A program made the position numbers and the translations under genes. 46,974 bases of DNA from RGIG9115 sp045603225. Its GTDB lineage: Bacteria > Bacillota > Clostridia > UBA1381. The notes under the pieces were generated by a model. It was not told the origin of the DNA. It searched no databases and saw only the letters and a list, made by a program, of their open reading frames with translations. Within the stretch, counting starts at the first letter, position 1. Each line of letters begins with the position of its first letter. Below are positions 10,101-18,237 of the stretch, in pieces. The stretch spans positions 1 through 46,974 of the forward strand of contig JAZULT010000049.1 of assembly GCA_045603225.1 (NCBI GenBank), given 5' to 3'.

Positions 10101-12588
10101 TGCTGTAAGTCTCAGCGACCTTGATTCTGTGTTCGAAGTAACATACGGTAACAAAACAATTATGGAAATGAGTGTGCCGGGTACAGAGTTTGACGATGCA
10201 ATGCGTGTTACAACAGCACCAAACGGAGACATTATTGCGATTGCATATAAAAGAGATGCACAGCAGGTAATGACAATGCGCCGCTCAACGGATGGCGGAC
10301 GTACATGGGGAGATGTTTCTGTAATACGTACATCAAACACGGTTATGGACGGCGGAGGCTTTATTGTTGACAATGGTAAGATATGGTATATATTTGACCA
10401 TAAGGACCTTGGATATCCCGAACTTGCTGTTATTATGAGTGAAGATAATGGATATACATGGAGCGATGCCGTAACACTTTCTACAGGAACAAGGTACTCT
10501 CTTACATACTTTGACGGCGTGAAAGCGGCATCGTATGACGGAGCAGGAAGCGGAATAGACTATGTGGCACCTTTCAGTTATGCAAGAGACCTTACCAATG
10601 CAGGTGACTTTGCCGCATCTGTGATTTACTCCACAGATGATGGTAAAACATGGCAGAGAAGTAATGATTGTGTAAGTGTGAACTGGGACGAAAATCATAC
10701 CTGTGATGAGAAAATTATAGAAAGCGGAGTTTCCGAAAATGCGATTACAGTGTTGTCAAACGGAGATATTCTCATGTATGCACGCTGTGAATATGATGAA
10801 AACCCGGGATTTTTTGCAAAAGCGATTTCGAAGGATAACGGACTTACATGGTCGGATATTGAGCTTTCGGAAGTTAATACAACAAATACACTTCCTGCAT
10901 TTACAAATCTTGGAAATGACATTCTGCTTGTATGGGGAGGACATAGCGATGTAAGTCCGAGAAAACAGCAGAGATATCCTCTCGCACTTGCATATTCGCC
11001 TGATGATGGTGAAACATGGCTTCAGAAATTTGATTTGTGGTCAGGTACTTCAAGAGCGAATTATATTTGTCATGGTGCAAATTCGGGAATTATAAGAGCG
11101 GTTCAGTCAAGTATAACAATAAGTAATGCTTACGGCGATAATGATGCTTATATTTCCTATCATGAAGAATGGAATCACAATACCGGTATGCTTATTGAGG
11201 ATATAGAAGATTATCTTCATAAAACAAAAGGTGCGGCAGATGATTTCGAAAATGTGACTACAGCGATTGACGAAGGTTGGCTTCCGTACAGAGGAACTGT
11301 TGAGGTTACCTCAGAAAAAGCATATTCAGGAACAAGAGCACTTAAAATTGATGATGTACCGTCTATGATAACACGTGCATCACGTGCTGTTCCTATGACA
11401 ACGAAAGGTGAGCTCAGCTTTGACTTCAACCTTGAAAATGCCACAACGGGATTTACTATTGAAATGAAATCCACATTCAATTATGAAGCATATCAGTCTA
11501 CAATCGCTATGGTCAGCATAAACCGTAACGGAGAAGTGTTTGCCGTTAACCCCCGCTCTCATGATGCAGGAATATCTCTTGCAAAGATTGGAATGGATGA
11601 ATGGCATAATCTGAAAGTTATATTCAATGTTGATACAGAGTCGGGAGAGCTTTATCTTGACGGTGAATATATCGGAGAGGTGCCCATAAATACGGATTCT
11701 ACCGTAGGCGGCGTATGCTTTGTGCAGATTTCGGACGGAAGTACAAATGCAACTCCGGGACTTACTGCATATGTTGATAACTTTGTCCTTTCTGAAGGTA
11801 CAACAACAGGAGCTGTTGAACCTTATACTCTTTCTGTTGATGAAACAGGTGTTCTTGCAAAAGGAATTCTTGAAAACTGTGTTCTTGCTGTTGCAAACTA
11901 CGCAGGAGGAAAGCTTCTCGGAACAGAAATTATTCCGTTGGCTTATGATAAAAAGATAAGATTTTCCGATATGTCACTTGATATACAAAGCGAAAATGAA
12001 GTAAAAGCATTTCTCTGGAACGATACGGATGATATTGCACCCCTTTGTGAAAGTGTTACATATAATGTTCCGAAGGAAATTACCTATGGTGAAAATCTGA
12101 TTTCCAATTATAACTTCACCGATGAAAACGGAAACGGAACTCTTGAAGGCTGGTCACTTTACAGCGACAATGCCACAGCCCTTCAGAGCGGTATGTCCAT
12201 GGAGCTGTCGGAAGCTACCTTAAACGGAGTTACAAAGCCTGTACTTAAGTGGAATTACCTTATCGGCAATCAGGGATATATCCGTTATCTTGATTACAAG
12301 ATAGGAAAGCTTGAGCCGGGAGACTATCTCGTATCCCTTACTGTTTCCATCCCCGGAAATCCGGGTTCAAATTCTTTTGGTATAACAAGAGACTCAAATG
12401 GTCCGCTTGAGGTTAATAACGGATATCAGATAGGAAGATTTACAGCAGACTACAAAACGTTTACAAAGACTGTCACAATAACCGAGGATATAAAGGATGT
12501 TGAGCAAAGCTTCAGAATTTCATCCAACGGATATGGTGATAAGGGAAGTCTGTATGTATGGGAAGCATCTGTACGAAAAATTAATTAA
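7120..12588 (+). CDS. Large secreted multidomain exo-sialidase-like protein with five Asp-boxes
   Basis: 1822 residues; signal peptide cut near residue 24 (SPVSA). In order: a fibronectin-III-like domain (~30-128), a binding-like module (~130-285), a CBM9-like segment (~305-425, IKIDGVIDEQGW), a laminin-G-like region (~430-665), an atypical bacterial Ig domain (~670-765), an unassigned region, then the propeller (~1010-1365) with Asp-boxes STDGGRTW, SEDNGYTW, STDDGKTW, SKDNGLTW and SPDDGETW. AMRVTTAPNG before the first box resembles the sialidase Arg motif, and SENAITVLSNGDILMYARCE may hold the Glu and a second Arg. Family knowledge: such enzymes release terminal sialic acid from glycans. A further laminin-G-like segment and the shared C-terminal module (1656-1822) follow. 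It starts 12 bases after the previous stop, so it is cotranscribed. Confidence 0.82.
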   Translation: MKRFLNVLISTGIVLGMVVSPVSAETGEAIGEIHVVPGQGNNCIVVESEKYNDFNIYRKSDDGSLSLVELPNAKDSNGNNVSDSKWEYCDRRLYLDENVVNGTEYTYVVKALDENGAETGEGAEVSGTPFSTPFNETKFKAGSYWNYWNASNHSYGYVTEKDGAGVGGSRGLYISKMGENDANNGFTSVTYDFGTVLQSGKVYKFVWKQKLTKCNWAGADGLRVQAQSSTDGKSWNGATYVPFTDSEKNGEWYTKTMYVKGTGQSSLEFYVLKTSCDLVFDNFELYEVDSNTLEAVSSSNMLAFCNPTFDVSEENAKVISTSYFADSEIKIDGVIDEQGWHMAKDLIWYGSSAGKMGFLWNGKYAYFALDSQSADSLELTLGNKTFEYKIKEGTFTDGTDGTVGKTSGSITELAIPFEECGIVPGVTTRTEPFSACIKSGDKIIDLGTEELTFIFSSLIYSENMDNFSTTGFSQGTSWANTGSTLNDVIFKQSESFPGAVNLYNKSTSQEVCKGWRYNYGTVISGAFDLEFAVNFEDLPVLDTKDKAWQGFVFELNTDKRHRFSFSADENGNVLLNALYWLSGAGSTGQTVTKETGIKLGETVTLRISVDADKRVVLYVNGVAVVSLDPLTMSGGKQTTFEWSVYQRFATKGNVNVHLFDMAISKPVVLTDEYLAQSILDSIVFDDIKGENDGADTVTDDLELPQSKTVFGLDSYPVDWTSDNDAVIDENGVVTGGSFEGEKVTLTASVTVGTVTKTKDFELVVYKKSDRAFLYLENDLNPYTGALNITYIPFNYTLDDSYNSIGYDTGSVQNVNYVVLTDEDGVHRINKNELSLYVSDDNISYRRVKYFDMSAADGKIYLYNFSEKARFVKVHCHYDSSEFYNVSDGASFINKINKMIDSGFDTEFAGNGGGAFEKLESIYVSPDKTGNDIAAFIGFDKINTDAISDDYRDLRIGYEGKMLPYSIGDDGVYIRLPYAEAGKTISVDIYGNNADAVSLSDLDSVFEVTYGNKTIMEMSVPGTEFDDAMRVTTAPNGDIIAIAYKRDAQQVMTMRRSTDGGRTWGDVSVIRTSNTVMDGGGFIVDNGKIWYIFDHKDLGYPELAVIMSEDNGYTWSDAVTLSTGTRYSLTYFDGVKAASYDGAGSGIDYVAPFSYARDLTNAGDFAASVIYSTDDGKTWQRSNDCVSVNWDENHTCDEKIIESGVSENAITVLSNGDILMYARCEYDENPGFFAKAISKDNGLTWSDIELSEVNTTNTLPAFTNLGNDILLVWGGHSDVSPRKQQRYPLALAYSPDDGETWLQKFDLWSGTSRANYICHGANSGIIRAVQSSITISNAYGDNDAYISYHEEWNHNTGMLIEDIEDYLHKTKGAADDFENVTTAIDEGWLPYRGTVEVTSEKAYSGTRALKIDDVPSMITRASRAVPMTTKGELSFDFNLENATTGFTIEMKSTFNYEAYQSTIAMVSINRNGEVFAVNPRSHDAGISLAKIGMDEWHNLKVIFNVDTESGELYLDGEYIGEVPINTDSTVGGVCFVQISDGSTNATPGLTAYVDNFVLSEGTTTGAVEPYTLSVDETGVLAKGILENCVLAVANYAGGKLLGTEIIPLAYDKKIRFSDMSLDIQSENEVKAFLWNDTDDIAPLCESVTYNVPKEITYGENLISNYNFTDENGNGTLEGWSLYSDNATALQSGMSMELSEATLNGVTKPVLKWNYLIGNQGYIRYLDYKIGKLEPGDYLVSLTVSIPGNPGSNSFGITRDSNGPLEVNNGYQIGRFTADYKTFTKTVTITEDIKDVEQSFRISSNGYGDKGSLYVWEASVRKIN
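12085..12585 (+). repeat. C-terminal binding-like module, copy 2
   Basis: Second copy of the module at 6613-7104, here residues 1656-1822. It differs mainly by a short insertion (SNSFGITRDSNGPLEV region). DNA identity is visibly high near the end, which suggests recent duplication or gene conversion between neighbouring genes. Confidence 0.85.
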
Positions 12589-12597
12589 TGAAAAGAT

Positions 12598-12902
12598 GGG
12601 GCTGTTGCCTTTAGCGCAGACCGTTCAAAAGCTCCGAAAACGGCTTAAACCCTACATTTGGAACAATTGTCAAACACTTGAATAAAGTTGAAATCCGCAA
12701 TTCTCTTGCGGATTTCTCGTATTTTTATGCTTTTGAACTATCCACGAAACTCACCACTCGACGTACCATCGTACGCCTTCGGGCAGGACCAAATGCGGCA
12801 AAACCCGCATTTGGCTTCGTTTCGTGAATTACGACTACGCATGCATAAATTCCACTAACCAAATCATAGATTTGGAGTGTCACGTATCTGCATCTAAACT
12901 CA
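12598..12902 (+). repeat. Dispersed palindromic repeat, copy A (interrupted)
   Basis: Begins with GGGGCTGTTGCC..., the same 35-base end found at both ends of copy B (20428-20593). The left half is collinear with copy B up to GCTTTTGAAC at about 12738, including a 10-base-pair hairpin (12691-12715). The right terminal repeat is missing and replaced by about 165 bases with their own hairpins (12789-12814, CCAAATGCGG arms; 12859-12875, CCAAATC arms). The shared CAGCCCC end returns at 12905. No coding region is seen between 12589 and 13102. Confidence 0.75.
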
Positions 12903-12915
12903 ATCAGCCCCAAAA

Positions 12916-12946
12916 GGGGGTGCTGCTTAACGCAACACCCCCTTGT
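12916..12946 (+). terminator. Hairpin terminator of the sialidase-like operon
   Basis: GGGGGTGCTGC (12916-12926), loop TTAAC, GCAACACCCCC (12932-12942) with one mismatch, then TTGTTATATTTT. The same CCCCAAAAGGGGG...GCAACACCCC arrangement ends repeat copy B, so the terminator appears to belong to the repeated unit. Confidence 0.7.
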
Positions 12947-13024
12947 TATATTTTCCGATATACGGGGATTTGAAAACCGACTTTTATACCCGGTTCTTTA
13001 TTTCGGATAAATTTTGAAAATCTC

Positions 13025-13053
13025 TTGAAATATGGGTAATTATGTGATATAAT
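13025..13053 (+). promoter_or_regulatory. Promoter of the isomerase/hydrolase/kinase cluster
   Basis: TTGAAA (13025-13030), 17 bases, TATAAT (13048-13053), followed about 37 bases later by AGGAG and the ATG at 13103. Read directly from sequence; no operator is obvious. Confidence 0.7.
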
Positions 13054-13102
13054 GAATTCAACGAAGTAGAATTTGGTGATATATACAATAGGAGTAATAA
13101 TA

Positions 13103-14014
13103 ATGAAATTAGCAACTACTACAGGTGATTTCAGACCGTATTGTACAAGCTATATGGAGCGTCTGGAACATGTGTGTGAAGCAGGTTTTAAGTATATTGA
13201 CCTCGATATGTATGTTATAGATGATAATGACAAGCTTCTCGTTCGTACTGACTGGCGTGACTATGCGAAGATGCTAAAAAAAAGAGCAGACGAGCTTGGA
13301 GCTGAGTTTGTTCAGGCACATTCTCCGGGCGGAAATCCTCTTGCTGAAGATGAAGCTGACAGACTCCTGAGCGCAACCATCCGTTCTATTGAAGTATGCG
13401 GAGAACTAGGTATACCGAATATTGTCGTTCATTCCGGAATGTTACCGGGAATCAGCAAAGCTGAATTTTTTGAAAAAAACAGAGATTTTTATTCAAAACT
13501 GTTTCCGGCAATGGAAAAGTGTAATGTGAATGTACTTTGTGAAAACAGTACTAAAGCAAATATGGGCGAAATGTATTTCACAAACAGCGGTTCAGATATG
13601 GCAGAGTTTGTAAAATTTGTAAACCATCCGCTGTTTCACGCCTGCTGGGATACAGGCCACGGGAACTGCGAGGGTAATCAATATGATGATATTCTGGAAA
13701 TAGGAAATGACCTTTATGCGGTTCATATAAACGATAACTGCGGAACGCGGGATGAGCATTTGATACCGTATCTCGGGACAGTGAACATGGATGAAATCAT
13801 AAATGCCCTGATAGATATCGGATTTAACGGCTACTTTACTTTTGAAGCATCAAGTGTTCTTCGAAAAAGCCAATATTGGCTCGGAAACAGAAGAACTTTT
13901 GAAGGAGATAAACGATTGTTGCATCCACAGCTTTTTATGCAGAAGCATCTGGAAAAGCTTATGTATGATACCGGTGTTTATATGCTTAAACAATATAACT
14001 GTTATGAGGAATAA
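13103..14014 (+). CDS. Sugar phosphate isomerase/epimerase-like TIM-barrel protein
   Basis: 303 residues. The ATG at 13103 is chosen because AGGAG lies 8 bases upstream; an in-frame TTG at 13073 has no such site. The protein fits the AP-endonuclease-2/xylose-isomerase-like TIM barrel: metal-ligand motifs VLCENS (Glu), WDTGHGN (Asp, His), VHINDN (His, Asp) and a final FTFEAS (Glu) fall in the usual order. Members interconvert ketoses, aldoses or epimers using a divalent metal; the substrate cannot be read from sequence. It is the first gene of a cluster with a C26-type hydrolase one base downstream and an FGGY kinase, suggesting that it prepares a sugar for phosphorylation. No signal peptide, so cytoplasmic. 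Confidence 0.82.
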   Translation: MKLATTTGDFRPYCTSYMERLEHVCEAGFKYIDLDMYVIDDNDKLLVRTDWRDYAKMLKKRADELGAEFVQAHSPGGNPLAEDEADRLLSATIRSIEVCGELGIPNIVVHSGMLPGISKAEFFEKNRDFYSKLFPAMEKCNVNVLCENSTKANMGEMYFTNSGSDMAEFVKFVNHPLFHACWDTGHGNCEGNQYDDILEIGNDLYAVHINDNCGTRDEHLIPYLGTVNMDEIINALIDIGFNGYFTFEASSVLRKSQYWLGNRRTFEGDKRLLHPQLFMQKHLEKLMYDTGVYMLKQYNCYEE

Positions 14015-14015
14015 A

Positions 14016-14699
14016 ATGATGAAACCTAAAATATTATTGTCAGCAAACTTAAAAAAAGAGGATTACATTGACGCAGTAAACAACTGCGGAGGAATCGCTG
14101 TGGCGGAGTATTGCCCCGAAGCTTCAGCAGACGGATATGACGGACTGATTCTGTGCGGCGGAAATGATATTAACCCTGCATATTACAACGAAGAAATAAA
14201 CGGGGCAGTCAATATAGATAATGAAAGAGACGAAGCTGAATTCAGTCTTCTTAAAGCATTTATTGATGCAAGAAAGCCGGTAATGGGGATATGCCGTGGC
14301 TGTCAGCTTCTGAATATCGCATTCGGAGGAACGCTTTATCAGGATATAGATAATGTAAGAGAACACCGTTCATCCAGTGATTATTACATGGTACATAATG
14401 TGAAAGCTTCAGAAAAAAGCTTTATTCACAGCTTGTACGGAGACGAGTTCTCCGTAAACAGCTTTCATCATCAGGCAATCTGCGAGCCGGGAGACGGATT
14501 TGATATTATTATGACAGCACATGACGGAACCGCAGAAGGAATATGCCATAAATCATTGCCTGTATTCGGAGTTCAATGGCACCCGGAAAGAATGTGTTTT
14601 TCACATAAGAGAAACGACGCTGTTGACGGAAAATATATATTTGAGTATTTTATAAACTTATGTTTAAAGGAGAGCAAAGATGCTGAAAGAAAAAATTAA
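14016..14699 (+). CDS. Gamma-glutamyl-gamma-aminobutyrate hydrolase-like class I glutamine amidotransferase (peptidase C26)
   Basis: 227 residues from the ATG at 14016 (GAGGA 5 bases upstream, one base after the previous stop; a second ATG follows at once). The fold is recognisable from LILCGGNDINPAYY, the nucleophile elbow MGICRGCQLLN (Cys93), FHHQAI, and the His-Glu of VQWHPE near residue 195, completing a Cys-His-Glu triad as in PuuD and related enzymes that cut gamma-glutamyl amides. It lies between a sugar isomerase and a sugar kinase and overlaps the kinase by 20 bases, so it is probably translationally coupled with it. That context is unusual for PuuD, and its substrate may be a glutamyl- or amide-linked sugar compound; this is inference. 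Confidence 0.85.
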   Translation: MMKPKILLSANLKKEDYIDAVNNCGGIAVAEYCPEASADGYDGLILCGGNDINPAYYNEEINGAVNIDNERDEAEFSLLKAFIDARKPVMGICRGCQLLNIAFGGTLYQDIDNVREHRSSSDYYMVHNVKASEKSFIHSLYGDEFSVNSFHHQAICEPGDGFDIIMTAHDGTAEGICHKSLPVFGVQWHPERMCFSHKRNDAVDGKYIFEYFINLCLKESKDAERKN

Positions 14700-16248
14700 A
14701 TCAGGAAAAACATATCTCGGAATAGAGCTTGGCTCTACAAGAATAAAGGCGTGTCTTGTAGATGATACATACACACCCGTGGCAAACGGGAGCTATGACT
14801 GGGAAAACAGCTTTGAAAACGGATACTGGACATATTCGCTTGACAGCGTGCATGAAGGTGTTAAAGAATGTTTTAAGAATCTGTCGGAAAATGTTTCTGA
14901 CAAATACGGTGTTAAGCTTGAAGCTGTTGGTGCAATCGGTATTTCTGCAATGATGCACGGATATCTTGCGTTTGACAAAGACGGAAAATTACTTGCACCG
15001 TTCAGAACATGGCGTAATACTACAACCGAACAGGCGGCATCGGAGCTGACAAAACTTTTCGGCTTCAACATTCCTCAAAGATGGAGTATTTCGCATCTTT
15101 ATCAGGCGATGCTCAACAAAGAAAAACACGTGTCTGAAATTTCATATATAACTACTCTTTCCGGCTATGTTCATTATCTCCTTACAGGAAAACGAGAGCT
15201 CGGAATAGGTGATGCGTCGGGAATGTTCCCGGTAAGCGGAAATTCATACGACAGCGAAATGCTTGACAAGTTCAGTAAGCTCACTGACGATTATGACTGG
15301 GATATAAGAAACATTCTTCCCGAAGTTAAAAATGCAGGAGAAGCAGGCACTGTTCTTTCAGAAGCAGGCGCGAAGTTTTTAGATATGACAGGAACACTTA
15401 AGCCCGGCATCCCTGTATGTCCGCCTGAAGGCGATGCAGGAACAGGCATGGTCGCAACAAACTCTGTTGCCCCGAAAACAGGAAATGTATCGGCAGGAAC
15501 GTCAATTTTTGCAATGCTTGTACTTGAAAAACCACTAAGCAGTCTTTACCCGCAGATTGATATTGTTGCTACTCCCGGCGGTCTGCCGGTTGCAATGGTT
15601 CACTGCAATAACTGTTGCGGTGAGCTTGACTCATGGGTTAATATGTTTGATGAATTTGCAACGCTTTCAGGAAACCCGATAAGTAAATCAGACCTTTATG
15701 AAATGCTTTACCGCAATGCTCTTACAGGCGATACAGACTGCAATGGAATAGTATCATACAACTATCTTTCAGGAGAACACGTAACAGAAGTATCAAGCGG
15801 CAGACCGATGTGCTTCCGTCTTCCGGGAAATAAAATGACACTTGCGAACTTTATGAAATCGCAGATTTACTCAGCATTTGCAACGCTGTCAATAGGAATG
15901 GAAACACTTTTTGATACGGAAAAAGTAAGTGCAAATCAGTTCCTCGCTCATGGCGGACTGTTTAAGGTTCAGGGTGTTGCACAGCAGTTTCTTGCCGATG
16001 CACTTAAAACTCCTGTATCGGTAATGTCAACTGCAGGAGAAGGCGGTGCATGGGGAATGGCACTTCTTTCTGCTTACATGATAAACGGAAACGGAAAAAC
16101 ACTTGGTGACTGGCTGAATGATGAAGTGTTCAGCAGCATGGATATTACAACGCTCAATCCCGATTCAAATGGAGCATCAGGTTTTGAGAATTATATGAAA
16201 AAATACAAAATTGGACTCGCTGCTGAAAAAATATTGGGAGAAATATAA
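14680..16248 (+). CDS. FGGY-family carbohydrate kinase
   Basis: 522 residues, typical length. AAAGGAG precedes the ATG at 14680, inside the end of the previous gene. ATPase-fold motifs are clear: phosphate-1 loop GIELGSTRIKACLVD at the N-terminus, phosphate-2 region GNVSAGTSIFAML near residue 270, and adenosine motif GEGGAWGMALLSAY near residue 455. FGGY kinases phosphorylate sugars such as xylulose, ribulose, fuculose or glycerol with ATP. The sequence GISAMMHGYLAF and the partner isomerase favour a ketose or related sugar, but the substrate is not fixed. Cytoplasmic; last gene of the cluster. Confidence 0.85.
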   Translation: MLKEKIKSGKTYLGIELGSTRIKACLVDDTYTPVANGSYDWENSFENGYWTYSLDSVHEGVKECFKNLSENVSDKYGVKLEAVGAIGISAMMHGYLAFDKDGKLLAPFRTWRNTTTEQAASELTKLFGFNIPQRWSISHLYQAMLNKEKHVSEISYITTLSGYVHYLLTGKRELGIGDASGMFPVSGNSYDSEMLDKFSKLTDDYDWDIRNILPEVKNAGEAGTVLSEAGAKFLDMTGTLKPGIPVCPPEGDAGTGMVATNSVAPKTGNVSAGTSIFAMLVLEKPLSSLYPQIDIVATPGGLPVAMVHCNNCCGELDSWVNMFDEFATLSGNPISKSDLYEMLYRNALTGDTDCNGIVSYNYLSGEHVTEVSSGRPMCFRLPGNKMTLANFMKSQIYSAFATLSIGMETLFDTEKVSANQFLAHGGLFKVQGVAQQFLADALKTPVSVMSTAGEGGAWGMALLSAYMINGNGKTLGDWLNDEVFSSMDITTLNPDSNGASGFENYMKKYKIGLAAEKILGEI

Positions 16249-16281
16249 AATATGCTTAAAAACTAATACAGAGGAATTTAT

Positions 16282-17403
16282 ATGGAACATATTTTATACT
16301 GGATATGGATCACAAATGCACTGAAATTCGGAAAAATTAAAAAGCTTCACAAGATAGCGGGAAATGTGGAAGAAATCTATTTCAGAGATAATTACGATGA
16401 ATTCCCTTTTCTTACCGATGACGACAAAAAAGCTCTGCTTGACAAAAGAACAGGTGATGCAAGAAAACTGTATGATGAATGTGTAAGGCTCGGAATCAGG
16501 ATTATTGTCTGGGATGACAGAAGATTTTATCCGCCGATGCTCAGACACATTTCTAAACCTCCGCTTATTCTTTATGCAAAAGGAATAATTCCTGACTGGA
16601 AATCTATTTTTACTCTGGGTATAGTCGGTACAAGAAACATGACAGAATACGGAGAGCGTGTAACCGAAGAATTTGCTGAAGGACTTGTAAAAGCAGGTGT
16701 GACTGTTGTAACAGGCTTTGCGAGAGGAAATGATATCGTTGCGACACGTGTTGCGCTCAGACACAATGCTTTCTCAATCGCTCTTTTCGGCAGTGGTGTT
16801 GATGTTGTATATCCATCTGAAAACGGTTTTGAATATGATAAGATGCTTGAGTGCGGACTGATTCTGTCGGAACAGCCGCCCGGGACAAGACCGGACAAGT
16901 GGAATTTTCCGAAGCGGAACAGAATACTTGCCGGTATCTGCAACGGAGTGCTGGTTACAGAAGCACCAAAGGTCAGCGGAGCATTGATAACCGCACATAT
17001 TGCGGCTGAAGAAGGAAGAGATGTATTTGCAATTCCCGGAAATATCGGAAGAAGCAAATGCGTCGGAACAAATATCCTTATTCAGGAAGGCGCAAAGCCT
17101 GTTATGAGCTATGAGGATATATTATGTGAATATCCTGTTTTTGCTCAGCGTGAGCCGGAAAAAGAACAGGATGAAACAATTGTTGAACCCGAAGAAAATG
17201 AGCCCGAGAAAACAGAAATTAAAGAAGGGACAACAGAGGATAAAATTCTTGAATTGCTGTCAGTAAAGGATACTGTAGTAGATGAAATGATATCAGAGCT
17301 TGGTATATCTGCAACAGAATGTAACTCAATTTGCTTTATGCTTGAGCTGTCAGGAAAAATAACCCGATTACCGGGTAATATATACCACAGAAACGAAAAT
17401 TAA
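16282..17403 (+). CDS. dprA: DNA-processing protein DprA
   Basis: 373 residues. The central Rossmann (LOG-like) domain shows GIVGTRNMTEYG, VTGFARGNDIVA, LFGSGVDVVYP, FPKRNRILAGICNGVLVTEA, SGALITAHIAAEEGRDVFA and IPGN, the full DprA signature. The C-terminal ~60 residues (TEDKILELLSVKDTVVDEM onward) form the DprA winged helix, separated by an acidic linker. DprA loads RecA on incoming single-stranded DNA during transformation. The N-terminal helical part is present but without a clear helix-hairpin-helix. It starts 33 bases after the kinase behind GAGGA, so it may be transcribed with it. The SGxAxGID consensus reads TGFARGND here, a mild variant. Confidence 0.92.
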   Translation: MEHILYWIWITNALKFGKIKKLHKIAGNVEEIYFRDNYDEFPFLTDDDKKALLDKRTGDARKLYDECVRLGIRIIVWDDRRFYPPMLRHISKPPLILYAKGIIPDWKSIFTLGIVGTRNMTEYGERVTEEFAEGLVKAGVTVVTGFARGNDIVATRVALRHNAFSIALFGSGVDVVYPSENGFEYDKMLECGLILSEQPPGTRPDKWNFPKRNRILAGICNGVLVTEAPKVSGALITAHIAAEEGRDVFAIPGNIGRSKCVGTNILIQEGAKPVMSYEDILCEYPVFAQREPEKEQDETIVEPEENEPEKTEIKEGTTEDKILELLSVKDTVVDEMISELGISATECNSICFMLELSGKITRLPGNIYHRNEN

Positions 17404-17448
17404 ATGCGTTAGTTCAATATATTTATATGACATGATAATATTCTGTTC

Positions 17449-17477
17449 TTTACAAACTAATTTGACTGTGATATAAT
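17449..17477 (+). promoter_or_regulatory. Promoter upstream of the RNase H / gal genes
   Basis: TTTACA (17449-17454), 17 bases, TATAAT (17472-17477). The predicted start near 17484 puts a leader of about 150 bases before the RNase H gene. Confidence 0.65.
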
Positions 17478-17483
17478 TACATT

Positions 17484-17595
17484 AAAGAATAGCTCTCTCT
17501 TAATAATTTATATATTCACCGATTGTCAATGCTCCCCGGCTGAGGCTTAAGGTGAAGAAAGGCAATACGGGTTTTATAAATTCGTATTGTTTTTT
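17484..17595 (+). promoter_or_regulatory. Structured leader with a terminator-like hairpin (candidate attenuator or small RNA)
   Basis: TTCACC (17515-17520) can pair with GGTGAA (17551-17556), enclosing a GC-rich segment with CTCCCCGGCTGAG. CAATACG (17563-17569) pairs with CGTATTG (17583-17589), followed by six T (17590-17595), a terminator-like hairpin 36 bases before the gene. ATTGTC (17522-17527) can instead pair with GGCAAT (17561-17566), which would break the terminator stem. This is the layout of an attenuator; no known riboswitch class was recognised. An independent ~112-nt RNA is the alternative. Confidence 0.5.
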
Positions 17596-17631
17596 CTAAG
17601 AAAAAATATTTATCGGCTACGGAGCAGGGAT

Positions 17632-18222
17632 ATGAAAAAGAAATATTATGCCGTTAAAAACGGAAAAGTCCCCGGAATATACGAAACATGGGCTGAGTGC
17701 AGTGAAATGGTTAAAGGATATTCCGGTGCAGAATATAAAAGCTTTGAAAACAGAGAAGATGCTGTCAGCTTTATAAACGGTTCGGAAAATAATGAACCCG
17801 AAACAGAATGTGAAGCAACAGCCTATACAGACGGAAGCTTCAATATAAAGAACAGTAATTTTTCTTACGGTGTTGTAATGTTCCATAACGGAGAAAAGCT
17901 TACTTTTTCACAATCGTTCAATGAACCTGAGCTTGCAACAATGAGAAATGTTGCAGGAGAAATTGCAGGTGCAAGACGTGCGATGGAATACTGTGTGGAA
18001 AAAGGCATAAGCTCTCTTGAAATCAGATATGACTATGAAGGTGTGGAAAAATGGTGTACCGGTGTATGGAAAACAAATAAATCCGGAACTATTGCTTACA
18101 AGGAATATTACGACAGTATAAAAGAGATTCTTTGTGTCAGATTTACTAAAGTAAAAGGACACTCAGGAAATAAATATAATGACGAAGCAGATGCCCTTGC
18201 AAAAGATGCACTGGGCATTTAA
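17632..18222 (+). CDS. Ribonuclease H with N-terminal viroplasmin (hybrid-binding) domain
   Basis: 196 residues from the ATG at 17632 (GGAG upstream); an earlier TTG at 17587 lies inside the terminator-like hairpin. Residues ~4-50 (YYAVKNGKVPGIYETWAECS...FENREDAVSF) are a caulimovirus-viroplasmin-type domain that binds RNA/DNA hybrids, as in eukaryotic-like RNase H1. The RNase H domain follows (~62-196) with the acidic residues in AYTDGSFN, VAGEIAGA, IRYDYEGV and SGNKYNDEADA (D-E-D-D). It removes RNA from RNA/DNA hybrids, acting on R-loops and primers in the cytoplasm. galT starts 15 bases downstream, so the gene is probably cotranscribed with the galactose genes. Confidence 0.9.
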   Translation: MKKKYYAVKNGKVPGIYETWAECSEMVKGYSGAEYKSFENREDAVSFINGSENNEPETECEATAYTDGSFNIKNSNFSYGVVMFHNGEKLTFSQSFNEPELATMRNVAGEIAGARRAMEYCVEKGISSLEIRYDYEGVEKWCTGVWKTNKSGTIAYKEYYDSIKEILCVRFTKVKGHSGNKYNDEADALAKDALGI

Positions 18223-18237
18223 ACAGGAGGAAAAAAC

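Noticed and set aside
17484..17595. 6S RNA or TPP riboswitch
   Set aside because: Too short and without the central bubble of 6S RNA; GGCTGAGG resembles part of the TPP element but the matching ACCTGA half is absent.
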